The translations under genes were made by a program, and so were the position numbers. From positions 1 through 35,066 of the forward strand of contig JAGKSW010000034.1 of NCBI GenBank assembly GCA_018993265.1: a stretch of DNA of 35,066 nt, read 5' to 3'. The notes under the pieces are model-generated. The model saw nothing but the letters and a program-made list of their open reading frames with translations, was not told the origin of the DNA and did not search any database. This DNA is from Nostoc sp. TH1S01. GTDB taxonomy: Bacteria; Cyanobacteriota; Cyanobacteriia; Cyanobacteriales; Nostocaceae. Below are positions 1 to 7,159 of this stretch, piece after piece (position 1 is the first letter of the stretch; each line of letters starts with the position of its first letter).

Positions 1-125
1 TTTTTCGGGTGGACGTGGCTGAAGAGTCAAAATTCAATAGGATATAGCTCTATACAATCTGTTACAGCGTCAATTCTCCCAGCAAAAGAATCGAGTTGAA
101 TGACTCTGGTCATACTAAGTTGCTC

Positions 126-253
126 AGGACTTACGCAAAAATAACGTAACTCCGTCATTACGAGTCATAGCGAAGTAATCCCTCCTGACGCTGGGATTGC
201 TTCTCTACACTCTGTTCCGGTCGCAATGACAATATCGGCGTTGCGTAAGTCCT
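126..253. repeat. MITE-like palindromic element
   Basis: Perfect 13-bp terminal inverted repeats, AGGACTTACGCAA at 126-138 and its complement at 241-253, bound a 128-bp element. The interior is also imperfectly self-complementary: GAAGTAATCCC near 172 pairs with GGGATTGCTTC near 193, and GTCATTACGA near 154 pairs with TCGCAATGAC near 221, each with one mismatch. There is no coding capacity. No clear target-site duplication is visible. This layout is typical of the small non-autonomous elements common in filamentous cyanobacteria. The remaining sequence in 1-283 shows no gene. Confidence 0.75.
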
Positions 254-283
254 ATATTCTAGAAACAGAACAAACTAATTGTA

Positions 284-1540
284 CTAAAAGTCATCATCAT
301 AGTTTCTCATTGCTTTAGGGTCAGGAGCAAAGGCTAACCACAAAGGAAATTGCAGTATTCCTAAACTGATTTGCTCTTCCGAATCGTCAATGATAATTAA
401 AGGTAATTGATTAGCTTTGACTAAACGTTCGGCTTTCTGTGCTAAAGCATCTGGTGCTTCAAATAATACAACTCCCCGGTCAGGGCCAAAATCTGGGCGA
501 CCGATACCCAAACAATCTTGCAAACCTCTTCGCCATTCACCCAAGCGTTCTGGTGTATTAGCTAAAACCAAAGTACGGACGCGATCGCCATACAGTTTGT
601 GTAGTATCGAAATAATCGCAGAAGCAATCAAAGTATTTTGTAAACGGCTACCCATCGTCCGCAAAGCACCACGTCCCCCTTGGCCAAAAAACCAATTCGA
701 GACTCGCTCTGCATGAACTGGTTCAAAAGTGCGGCGTAGTTGCCAAGCAGGGCCATAATAATCGGGTTTGTTGCGATATTGGTCAATTAAACGCCGGACT
801 TGCTTGGCGGTATCTTGAAACTGCTGTTGAGCAAATTGTGGTGTAATTGCTTCTGGTTCTGGAGGTTTAGCTTCTCTAACCGTTGGCTTTTCTCTTTCGC
901 GTTCTTTGACTTCTGGTACTAGTTGTAACTGCTCGGCGGCGGCGGCTAAGTCTTGTAAGCTACCAGTTAGATAGTCTTTAAAACCTTGGACACGAATAGC
1001 CAAATCTTGGGATGCGCCTGCAAAAGTCGTTCGCATTTCGTTGCGAATACGTTCTTGACGGCGTTCTAACTGTTCTACAGAAATTTGCAGGGCTTGTTTG
1101 CGTTGTTCTAATTGTGCTAATGAATCTTGCACAATGCGCCCCAGTGAGGTTTGCGTTTCACTTAGTTGTGTTTGCAGGGTGTTGTAAGTGACTTGCAAAT
1201 TAGCAATTTCGGCTTTGAGTGCAGCTTCAGTTTCTTGTAACTGAGATAATCTTTGCTCTGCATCTGCGTATAAGGAATTATTTGTTGATTCTGATTCTGT
1301 GTTCAACCCTAATGCAGTTGTCTCAGTTGCTAGGGGAAACGCTGGGTCTGGTTCATCTGTCAAACCAGCCAATTCGATATTTGTGTCGCTGGGTTCTGTG
1401 TCAACTGCTGAAGCGGGTGCTTCTGGTTCCAGAACTGACTCTACAGATAAATTTTCTGGGTTGTCTGTTGTTGGGTTTTCTGGTTGTATTTGCTCCAACC
1501 ACTCATCTATTGGTTCTGGAGTTTGAGACTCAGGTTTCAT
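284..1540 (-). CDS. DUF3086 domain-containing protein
   Basis: A 418-residue protein if started at the ATG at 1540. The reading frame extends to a TTG at 1591, but that part lies in intergenic repeat sequence, so 1540 is preferred. The N-terminal third is acidic and Pro/Glu/Thr-rich and probably disordered. A heptad-like, Gln/Leu/Glu-rich coiled coil follows (about residues 90-170). The C-terminal part, with a WFFGQGGRGALRTMGSRLQ segment and an LPLIIIDDSEEQISLG strand, matches my recollection of DUF3086, a family confined to cyanobacteria with no assigned biochemical role. There are no membrane segments. It is the last gene of a minus-strand series after DUF3119 and the MlaE-like permease, which suggests a link to envelope lipid transport (inference). 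Confidence 0.8.
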   Translation of the reverse strand: MKPESQTPEPIDEWLEQIQPENPTTDNPENLSVESVLEPEAPASAVDTEPSDTNIELAGLTDEPDPAFPLATETTALGLNTESESTNNSLYADAEQRLSQLQETEAALKAEIANLQVTYNTLQTQLSETQTSLGRIVQDSLAQLEQRKQALQISVEQLERRQERIRNEMRTTFAGASQDLAIRVQGFKDYLTGSLQDLAAAAEQLQLVPEVKEREREKPTVREAKPPEPEAITPQFAQQQFQDTAKQVRRLIDQYRNKPDYYGPAWQLRRTFEPVHAERVSNWFFGQGGRGALRTMGSRLQNTLIASAIISILHKLYGDRVRTLVLANTPERLGEWRRGLQDCLGIGRPDFGPDRGVVLFEAPDALAQKAERLVKANQLPLIIIDDSEEQISLGILQFPLWLAFAPDPKAMRNYDDDF

Positions 1541-1657
1541 AAACAATAATCTAATTCCTAGACGCGAATAAATGTTTTGGTTATTTGTCAATAGTCATTT
1601 GTCATTGGTCATTTGTGAATTATCCAAAACGTTTAACCTTTGACTTTTGACTCAGCA

Positions 1658-2074
1658 CTAAATGCGCGGACAACGTTCTTCCAAACAAGTTTTTAAGGTG
1701 TTGGGGTCGAACAAAATTGGTAAAAAGTGAATACTGTTAATTTCTTTAAAATAAAACAAAACCGGAAACCCATTCCAGAATATCCGCCAGTTTTGCCATT
1801 CTCGGTAGGGGAAACGCCGAATTAACTTCTCACCTCTGTAAATATCTAAGTCGGTGGCAGTAAATTGCAAGCGTAATGTTACAGTTTGAAACAAAAGAAA
1901 CAAGCCGAAAACTGCGATCGCTCCTCCCACCAAAGGTTGCACAATTACTATAGGAATCGCAGCCACCACCAATACAACAGGGATATTGTAACTAGGTTTA
2001 AGTTCTACTGTGGCTGTAGAGTTAGGCGCAAATGAACTGGTCACTGTTTCAAATCCTGTTTCGGTAGTAGACAT
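1658..2074 (-). CDS. DUF3119 family membrane protein
   Basis: A 138-residue protein starting at ATG 2074. Two closely spaced hydrophobic segments (about residues 29-45 and 48-65, VVLVVAAIPIVIVQPLVGG followed by AIAVFGLFLLFQ) form a membrane hairpin. A soluble PH-like C-terminal part follows, with the sequence DIYRGEKLIRRFPYREWQNWRIFW. This matches DUF3119, known from cyanobacteria and plant chloroplasts. It lies between mlaE (225 bp upstream) and DUF3086 on the same strand, an arrangement I recall from other cyanobacteria. The role is unknown; an accessory function for the lipid transporter is inference from context. Confidence 0.8.
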   Translation of the reverse strand: MSTTETGFETVTSSFAPNSTATVELKPSYNIPVVLVVAAIPIVIVQPLVGGAIAVFGLFLLFQTVTLRLQFTATDLDIYRGEKLIRRFPYREWQNWRIFWNGFPVLFYFKEINSIHFLPILFDPNTLKTCLEERCPRI

Positions 2075-2085
2075 CTTTTTTATTT

Positions 2086-2296
2086 TAGGACTAGGGGCTA
2101 GGGGCTAGGGGCTAAAAATTCAAAGATAATTTTGACAGTTTTTCTGATTAGGGGCTAGGGGCTGAGGGCTAGGGGCTGGGGGCTAGAGACTAGGGACTAG
2201 AGATGAAAAAATCATTTTTACAATACTCCATTGTGCCTCTAACCTCTAACCTCTAGCCTCTAACCCCTAGCCTCTAACCTCTAGCCTCTAGCCTCT
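2086..2296. repeat. Heptamer repeats in two opposed arms
   Basis: The left arm (2086-2202) is built from GGGGCTA-type heptamers and degenerate copies. The right arm (2236-2296) is built from the complementary type, CCTCTAA/CCTCTAG. These resemble the short tandemly repeated repetitive sequences of heterocystous cyanobacteria. Because the arms are complementary, an RNA crossing the mlaE-DUF3119 gap could fold into a long imperfect hairpin. Confidence 0.8.
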
Positions 2297-2299
2297 GTT

Positions 2300-3097
2300 T
2301 TAAAACCCTTTTACCAACCCACTACCCGCACCTTGAAACATCAGCCACGACAAAAAGAAGTTGCTAATAAATATCAGCAGCAAAGCAGTAACTACGGCGG
2401 TTGTTGTTGATTGTCCTACGCCTTTAGCGCCGCCTGTGGTGGTCAAACCCCAACTGCAACCAACAACAGCAATTAACAAACCAAAACAAACTGCTTTCAC
2501 CAAAGCACTACAAATATCCCAAGTGTCTAGCAGATTGCGAGCAGAGTCTAGAAATACTGTATCAGCCAGTCCGTATATATGAGTGGCAATGAGCAATCCG
2601 CCAAACATACCTGTGATTAATGACAGGAGAGTTAAAATTGGCAGCATTAAACAGCAAGCAATCATCCGTGGAATAACCAGATAATCAATGGGGTCTGTTT
2701 TTAACATCAACAGCGCATCAATTTGTTCTGTTACCCGCATAGTACCGATTTCTGCGGCAAAGGCCGACCCCACTCGCCCTGCTAAAATAACTGCTGTCAA
2801 TACAGGTGAAAGTTCCCGCGTTAAAGCCACCGCCAGCACGCCACCAACAATATTACCTGCGCCAAAGTTAATAAACTCTCGCGCTACCTGGATAGTAAAC
2901 ACCGCACCCACAAAAATTGCGGTTAATAGGGCAATAAACAAAGAGTCTGGCCCTACAGCTGCCATTTGTTCTAAAGTATTACGCCAATGAATCTTGCCTC
3001 GCAGCAGGTGAACTATGACTTGTCCCCCCAGAAAAATCGCTGCCAGCAAACGCTGACCCCACGCTGCTAAACTGGAATTAGATGTAATCTGGCTCAA
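2300..3097 (-). CDS. MlaE-family lipid ABC transporter permease
   Basis: A 265-residue multi-pass membrane protein of the MlaE/YrbE/TGD1 permease family, the inner-membrane channel component of lipid (phospholipid or trigalactosyl-diacylglycerol type) ABC transporters. Family hallmarks seen include the segment ALTRELSPVLTAVILAGRVGSAFAAEIGTMRVTEQIDAL and the downstream TDPIDYLVIPRMIA, followed by several hydrophobic segments and the C-terminal GGAKGVGQSTTTAVV stretch. The start is a TTG at 3097 with only a weak ribosome-binding site; the N terminus (SLAAWGQRLLAAIFLGGQ) fits full-length cyanobacterial homologues. The ATPase (MlaF) and substrate-binding MCE (MlaD) partners are not in the window. 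DUF3119 and DUF3086 follow on the same strand. Confidence 0.92.
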   Translation of the reverse strand: MSQITSNSSLAAWGQRLLAAIFLGGQVIVHLLRGKIHWRNTLEQMAAVGPDSLFIALLTAIFVGAVFTIQVAREFINFGAGNIVGGVLAVALTRELSPVLTAVILAGRVGSAFAAEIGTMRVTEQIDALLMLKTDPIDYLVIPRMIACCLMLPILTLLSLITGMFGGLLIATHIYGLADTVFLDSARNLLDTWDICSALVKAVCFGLLIAVVGCSWGLTTTGGAKGVGQSTTTAVVTALLLIFISNFFLSWLMFQGAGSGLVKGF

Positions 3098-3320
3098 TGT
3101 TCTGTAGCTAACTCGGTAATTGCCTTAAGAATAGCGAAAGTTTATAGTCAATAGTCAATAGTTATTAGTCATTTGTTAAGACTTTCCACTTTCTCGTCTT
3201 CCCTCGGTTCACGTTAACTTACTTTAAAGTTACTCTCATAAAATAAAACTTTATTTATAGATATTTTGATGTGTGCTATTTATTAGAGATGAGTTCAAAG
3301 CCTGAATTAGTAAGGGTTTT

Positions 3321-3356
3321 ATCACGTCCCAAGCTGCTTGTTCCGTGATGCAGCTT
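3321..3356 (+). other. Two interleaved inverted repeats (alternative hairpins)
   Basis: ATCACG (3321-3326) pairs with CGTGAT (3344-3349), and AAGCTGC (3331-3337) pairs with GCAGCTT (3350-3356). The two helices interleave, so they are either mutually exclusive hairpins or a pseudoknot. The element lies in the 397-bp divergent gap between mlaE and the small membrane protein at 3495, which otherwise holds short TAGTCAAT-type repeats near 3146-3173 and no recognisable gene. Confidence 0.4.
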
Positions 3357-3494
3357 GTGTAGTTACTGTCTGTTTTTTTAATGAAAACTTAAGATTTTTG
3401 ACATATTGGCCTCTAGGGGGCGATCGCACGTATTGTAGAAGATGAAAGATAGTTATGAGTCTGTTGTGCGTTGTCTTGCTGGAGGTTATCTTTC

Positions 3495-3791
3495 ATGACT
3501 TTTTTGCTGAACTTTCTCCGTTCCCTATTAGTCACGATTATTTTTAGCTTTGTTGCACCCATATTTTTAATCGGTGGCATATTGCTGCTTTTAGCTGTGA
3601 TTGGTTACTTGCCAGGATTGCAAGCAATCGCCGAGGCTAGTGCTACTGGCATATTAAATTTTCTGGCAATTTTTGGTAGTGGCACACCCCTACGCGGAGT
3701 GGTAATTATTGGTTTGACTTGGAGTTTCGTCGGCGCATTGTTTGATACTTATGCTTATTACCGCTGTCAAATCTTACGCATAGATTCTTAA
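3495..3791 (+). CDS. Small conserved-type membrane protein
   Basis: A 98-residue protein. The ATG at 3495 is chosen because GGAGGT lies 9 bases upstream (3481-3486); the in-frame TTG at 3471 has no such site. Two or three hydrophobic segments are visible: LLVTIIFSFVAPIFLIGGILLLLAVIGYL (about residues 9-37), the weaker ATGILNFLAIFGSG, and VVIIGLTWSFVGALFDTYAYY near the C terminus. There is no signal-peptidase site and no catalytic motif. I do not recognise a named family; the composition resembles small cyanobacterial integral membrane proteins. It stands alone, divergent from mlaE. Function unknown. Confidence 0.75.
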   Translation: MTFLLNFLRSLLVTIIFSFVAPIFLIGGILLLLAVIGYLPGLQAIAEASATGILNFLAIFGSGTPLRGVVIIGLTWSFVGALFDTYAYYRCQILRIDS

Positions 3792-3978
3792 GTAAATTAT
3801 TCGGCTCGTCAGATTGATATCGGCTAGTCAAAAGTTGAAAACGCAATTATAGCAAGCATTATATATATTAAATCAAATCCTATTTGGGATTCGATGATAG
3901 GTTAATATTGTTAAATTAATTACTTAAATATTAAAAACAAACGTCTGAGGTTGGCAAACATTGAGCAACTATCACAGC

Positions 3979-4139
3979 ATTCCGGAGAGGGAACAGGGAA
4001 CGGGCAACGCTTAACAGTTTGTCCGTTTACTCCCTCTCCCCACCTTTGGGTCAGAAGCCCCGCCCCTTGGGGCGATTGTGTTGGGCGAGGTAACAGTACC
4101 CGTCCAACACCTGCCCTGTTCCCTGTTCCCTGTTCCCCG
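3979..4139. repeat. Inverted heptamer-type repeat block
   Basis: GAGGGAACAGGGAACGGG at the left and three tandem CCCTGTT units at the right (about 4111-4135) are complementary and enclose a GC-rich core that contains GCCCCGCCCC near 4057 and GGGGCGA at 4069. Together they form a large imperfect palindrome with no gene. The rest of 3792-4184 is AT-rich and shows nothing else. Confidence 0.65.
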
Positions 4140-4179
4140 TTAAAGCAGAATTGCTTATAAAAATTTTAGCTAAATCAAA

Positions 4180-4211
4180 AAGAAGCCTCTCGCCTACCCG
4201 GAACGAGAGGC
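4180..4211 (-). terminator. Rho-independent terminator of the RHH gene
   Basis: Read on the minus strand, GCCTCTCG pairs with CGAGAGGC (4185-4192 with 4204-4211), leaving an 11-base loop and a T-rich tail (TTCTTTTTG). It lies 46 bases beyond the stop of the minus-strand RHH gene. Confidence 0.7.
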
Positions 4212-4244
4212 GATGAGATGAATTTTTGGGCGACGACGAGTTGA

Positions 4245-4285
4245 CCCTCGACCACTATCAACCGTCTGTTTGATAGTGGTCGGGG
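4245..4285. repeat. Strong inverted repeat over the RHH gene stop codon
   Basis: A stem of 17 bp with one mismatch (4245-4261 with 4270-4286; core CGACCACTATCA) encloses a loop of about 8 bases. It covers the last codons and stop of the RHH gene. It could be an RNA stability hairpin, an autoregulatory site or a fragment of a mobile repeat. Confidence 0.7.
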
Positions 4286-4437
4286 GTCGCAGAGGAGTCG
4301 CCAGTTTTTGGATTTGGCAACCTATCAATCCAATCTTCAATAAGTTGTGTAATCGTCTTTTCTTTGTTCTGTGCATAAAGTCGTAACTTGTTTAATCTGC
4401 TCTCGGAAAGCCTAAGATTTAATCTTCCAGTTTTCAT
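4258..4437 (-). CDS. Small ribbon-helix-helix-like protein
   Basis: A 59-residue protein from ATG 4437. The sequence MKTGRLNLRLSESRLNKLRL, then YAQNKEKTITQLIEDWIDRL, has the strand-helix-helix pattern of CopG/Arc-type DNA-binding proteins: alternating R/N/R on the strand, a turn before TITQLIEDWI, and a short polar tail. Such proteins usually act as dimeric repressors or antitoxins. No toxin gene lies beside it, so it may be an orphan antitoxin or plasmid/transposon relic. The frame continues upstream to a further start at 4485, but the homology-like part begins at 4437. The tail is encoded by a strong inverted repeat, and a terminator follows. Confidence 0.6.
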   Translation of the reverse strand: MKTGRLNLRLSESRLNKLRLYAQNKEKTITQLIEDWIDRLPNPKTGDSSATPDHYQTDG

Positions 4438-4514
4438 ATAAGACGTACAATGTATGTCATTATATGGTAATATATAAATGGTCATTGACCCACCTGCACG
4501 GCTGTAAACAAAAG

Positions 4515-4892
4515 GTCAAAGTAGCGGTTCGACGCTTACCCTCGGTAACTAGCGTGAGCAACAGGGAAGGGAATTTGCCCCTGGGACGCATAGGCACACT
4601 CCATGTAAATTCTCGGATTAAAAATTGAACCTGCCTGCGGGAGGCGGGCGGCGGCCTGGGTTCTCTGTTTGAAGAGATAAAGGACGAAAGTCCAGAGATG
4701 CTGTGTAAGACTCCTAGCGTTTTTGGTAACGCACATTGTTTTTACAATGTTCCTAACAGAGCAATAGCAAGTGAGACAGGAAGCCAACACTTACTGCAAA
4801 GCAGAAGTGTTGGTACTTCACATAGCGTATATCCCGTACAAGGTAACCGCAAGCAGTCTATTCGTTGTCTGCTATAAAATGCTTGAATAGCA
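4515..4892 (+). ncRNA. Candidate structured RNA, HEARO/omega-RNA-like
   Basis: The 523-bp gap before sppA has no credible ORF but is unusually structured. Visible hairpins are GGAC-GAAA-GTCC (4682-4693, GNRA tetraloop), GCGTT/AACGC (4717-4732), a 9-bp CAACACTT-type stem (4785-4812) flanked by GAAG and CTTC, and AGCAG/CTGCT (4852-4872). The GC-rich segment 4630-4660 contrasts with AT-rich flanks. The order of a GAAA-capped hairpin, an AGCAAGTGAGACAGGAAGCC segment, a hairpin and then GGTAACCGCAAGCAGT resembles what I remember of HEARO RNAs (the IscB-associated omega-RNA family), often found without their nuclease gene in cyanobacteria. No IscB/IsrB gene is present here. It is not RNase P RNA, since that family's conserved regions do not line up. 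Ends are approximate. Confidence 0.5.
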
Positions 4893-4893
4893 G

Positions 4894-4926
4894 AATGCCC
4901 ATTTATTTTAAGCTCTGGGCATTTTA
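4894..4926 (+). terminator. Hairpin terminator downstream of candidate RNA
   Basis: AATGCCCA (4894-4901) pairs perfectly with TGGGCATT (4915-4922), followed by a short TTTAT tail. It could end the candidate structured RNA before sppA. Confidence 0.5.
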
Positions 4927-4960
4927 TAGTGAAATTATATACGAGGTTTTTTGACTGCTC

Positions 4961-5782
4961 ATGGTTTGGCCGTTTAAATCCAAGTTTCGTAAACAAATTG
5001 CGCGGATTGAAATTACTGGTGCGATCGCAAGTGCTACTCGCAAACGTGTATTAGAAGCCCTCAAAACCGTAGAAGAAAAGAAATTTCCGGCTTTACTTTT
5101 ACGCATCGATAGTCCTGGAGGAACCGTCGGCGATTCCCAAGAAATTTACAGCGCCCTGAAGCGGCTGCGCGAAAAAATCAAAATTGTTGCTAGTTTTGGT
5201 AATATTTCCGCTTCCGGTGGTGTCTACATCGGTATGGGAGCCGAACACATCATGGCTAACCCCGGAACAATCACCGGTAGCATTGGTGTAATTCTGCGTG
5301 GTAATAACTTAGAACGCTTGCTTGAAAAAATTGGTGTTTCCTTCAAAGTTATTAAGTCTGGGCCTTACAAAGACATTCTGGCATTTGATCGAGAATTAAC
5401 AGAACCAGAACAACACATTCTGCAAGAATTGATTGACACCAGTTACCAGCAGTTTGTGCAAACTGTAGCCGAGGGACGTTCTTTAGCTGTAGAAACTGTG
5501 AAAAGTTTCGCCGATGGACGGATTTTTACCGGGCAACAAGCTCTAGAATTAGGAGTTGTAGACCGCCTGGGAACAGAAGAAGATGCTCGTCGATGGACAG
5601 CAGAACTGGTTGGTCTTGACCCCGAAAAAACCCCATTTTTTACCCTCGAAGAACCAAAACCTTTGTTAAGTCGAATTTTACCGGGGAGTCGTCAGGTTTC
5701 ATCAAGATTGGGTGCTGGTGTTGACTGGCTAGAATTTGAAATGTCTACCAGTGGTCTGCCATTGTGGTTATATCGACCATAA
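4961..5782 (+). CDS. sppA: Signal peptide peptidase SppA, short form
   Basis: A 273-residue serine protease of the SppA (S49) family, which cleaves residual signal peptides in membranes. The family Ser/Lys dyad is visible: Ser85 in NISASGGVYIG and Lys137 in SGPYKDILAFDRELTEPE. The spacing of 52 residues equals that of the Bacillus subtilis enzyme (Ser147/Lys199). DSPGG (residues 50-54) and the GSIGVI oxyanion region are intact. This is the short single-domain form. It has no N-terminal transmembrane helix, unlike many SppAs, so it may be soluble or peripherally bound. The start is ATG 4961, with a GAGG 14 bases upstream. aroH follows after 122 bp on the same strand. Confidence 0.92.
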   Translation: MVWPFKSKFRKQIARIEITGAIASATRKRVLEALKTVEEKKFPALLLRIDSPGGTVGDSQEIYSALKRLREKIKIVASFGNISASGGVYIGMGAEHIMANPGTITGSIGVILRGNNLERLLEKIGVSFKVIKSGPYKDILAFDRELTEPEQHILQELIDTSYQQFVQTVAEGRSLAVETVKSFADGRIFTGQQALELGVVDRLGTEEDARRWTAELVGLDPEKTPFFTLEEPKPLLSRILPGSRQVSSRLGAGVDWLEFEMSTSGLPLWLYRP

Positions 5783-5890
5783 ACGTTATTGGTTATTGGT
5801 CATTAGTCATTTGCCTTTTGTTAATGACTTTTGACTTTTGACCTTTTTACCCTGAGCGCAGCCGAAGGATGACTTTTGACCTTTAAATTA
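5783..5890. repeat. Short repeats between sppA and aroH
   Basis: Degenerate TTATTGGTCATTAGTCATT and TGACTTTTGAC units, plus a CCCTGAGCGCAGCCGAAGG segment. These are typical interspersed repeats of filamentous cyanobacteria. Related TAGTCATTTGTCATTGGTC sequence occurs at 1590-1660 and 3146-3175. Confidence 0.6.
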
Positions 5891-5904
5891 GGAGGATTTT
5901 TGGC

Positions 5905-6318
5905 GTGGAGTGGCAAATGCGAGCAATTCGTGGAGCAACAACTGTTGCAGAAAATACGATTGAAGCAATGCGAGAAGCAGTCACAGAACTGCTAGATGAA
6001 CTAGAACAACGCAATAAAATTCAACCACAGGACATGATTAGCGTGACTTTTTCGGTCACACGCGATTTAGATGCAATTTTTCCGGCAGCGATCGCCCGCA
6101 CACGTTCTGGTTGGGATAATGTGGCTATGTTGGATGTGCAACAAATGTACGTTGAAGGTAGTTTACAACGCTGCATCCGCTTCTTAATTCATGCTTATCT
6201 GCCAGTCTCTGCGCCAATTCACCACATTTATTTACGCCATGCTTCTAGTTTACGTCCCGACTGGAGTTTGCCTCAAACTTTACACACAACACAGCCAGCT
6301 ATTGAATCAAAAGTCTAA
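5905..6318 (+). CDS. aroH: Chorismate mutase, AroH class
   Basis: A 137-residue enzyme that converts chorismate to prephenate for phenylalanine and tyrosine synthesis. The start is GTG 5905, with GGAGG nine bases upstream (5891-5895); ATG 5917 would drop four residues. It aligns through its length with the trimeric AroH of B. subtilis: RAIRGATTV at the N terminus (Arg9 equals catalytic Arg7), SVTRDLDAIFPA, SGWDNVAMLDVQQM, GSLQRCIR (Arg equals Arg90) and the C-terminal IYLRHASSLRPD. The residue matching catalytic Glu78 is Gln in this protein (DVQQM versus MQEM). It lies downstream of sppA and just upstream of a DUF4058 gene on the same strand. Confidence 0.93.
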   Translation: MEWQMRAIRGATTVAENTIEAMREAVTELLDELEQRNKIQPQDMISVTFSVTRDLDAIFPAAIARTRSGWDNVAMLDVQQMYVEGSLQRCIRFLIHAYLPVSAPIHHIYLRHASSLRPDWSLPQTLHTTQPAIESKV

Positions 6319-6368
6319 AATCCTAACTGATACTAAATTCAAATCCTTGCACTATGGGAGTTTCATAA

Positions 6369-7151
6369 ATGCCATCCCCCTTCCCTGGCATGAACCCCTA
6401 TTTAGAATTGCCTAGTTTGTGGCATGAGTTTCACAACCGATTGATTGTGGCAATTTCTGATGCTCTTACCCCCTATTTACAACCCAGATATTATGTAGCA
6501 GTTGAAACTCGCACTTATCTAGAAGATGATAACCCAGAATTGTTGGTATGTATCCCAGATGCGATCGTTTTAACATCTGCAAAAAACCCTGTAGCGCAGC
6601 CTCAAGCAACCGCCACACAAACTCGTCCGAAACAAATCCAACTTCCCATACCAGTCGAAGTTAAAGAACGCTATTTAGAAGTGCGAGAGGTAGGTACTCA
6701 TCAGGTAATTACAGTGATTGAAGTTCTCTCACCAAACAATAAGCGTAAAGGCGACGGAAGAACTGCTTATGAGAAAAAGCGGCAGCGAGTACTTGGCAGT
6801 TCATCTCACTTGGTGAAAATTGACTTGCTTCGAGAAAATGCACCTATGCCGATGATTGGTGTAGAGGAAACGAGCAATTACCGCATTGTGGTAAGCCGAG
6901 CTAATACCCGCCCAATTGCAGATTTGTATGAATTTCAACTGAGAGAGCGAATTCCCAGTTTTTCATTACCTCTCAAGCCTGATGATCCAGAATTAGCAGT
7001 TGATTTACAAGTTATTTTAGAGGGTGTTTACGATCGCGGTAGTTACCAATTTCGTATAGATTATCATCAGCCTGTTCCTCCACCAAAACTATCGCAAGCT
7101 GACCAAAGCTGGGTTGATCAATTACTTGCTCCTATTCGATCTACTTTCTGA
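6369..7151 (+). CDS. DUF4058 family protein
   Basis: A 260-residue protein starting at ATG 6369. The opening MPSPFPGMNPYLELPSLWHEFHN is the signature of DUF4058, a family expanded in cyanobacteria and other environmental bacteria with no established function. Other visible parts are YVAVETRTYLEDD, the acidic-basic IPDAIV and TVIEVLSPNNKRKGDGRTAYEKKRQRVLGSSSHLVKIDLLR. The E-x-LSPxNK...Y..KR core has an E...K spacing like a PD-(D/E)XK-type fold, but I cannot confirm that. It is soluble, with no signal peptide. It starts 50 bp after aroH and may be read through from it; a functional link is not implied. Confidence 0.88.
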   Translation: MPSPFPGMNPYLELPSLWHEFHNRLIVAISDALTPYLQPRYYVAVETRTYLEDDNPELLVCIPDAIVLTSAKNPVAQPQATATQTRPKQIQLPIPVEVKERYLEVREVGTHQVITVIEVLSPNNKRKGDGRTAYEKKRQRVLGSSSHLVKIDLLRENAPMPMIGVEETSNYRIVVSRANTRPIADLYEFQLRERIPSFSLPLKPDDPELAVDLQVILEGVYDRGSYQFRIDYHQPVPPPKLSQADQSWVDQLLAPIRSTF

Positions 7152-7159
7152 CTTCTGCC

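Noticed and set aside
2086-2296. CRISPR array
   Set aside because: The units are contiguous heptamers without spacers of constant length and with no cas genes nearby.
3951-4160. 69-residue plus-strand frame
   Set aside because: It is a translation of the inverted repeat block (low-complexity, Pro/Cys-rich) and not a protein gene.
4515-4926. RNase P RNA gene
   Set aside because: GACGAAAGTCC resembles part of conserved region I, but the GAGGAAAGTCC core, the ACAGAAA partner and the P4 pairing are absent.
4536-5106. Minus-strand frames of 84, 84 and 60 residues
   Set aside because: They overlap the structured RNA and sppA, have no recognisable domain and no ribosome-binding sites, and look like chance frames.
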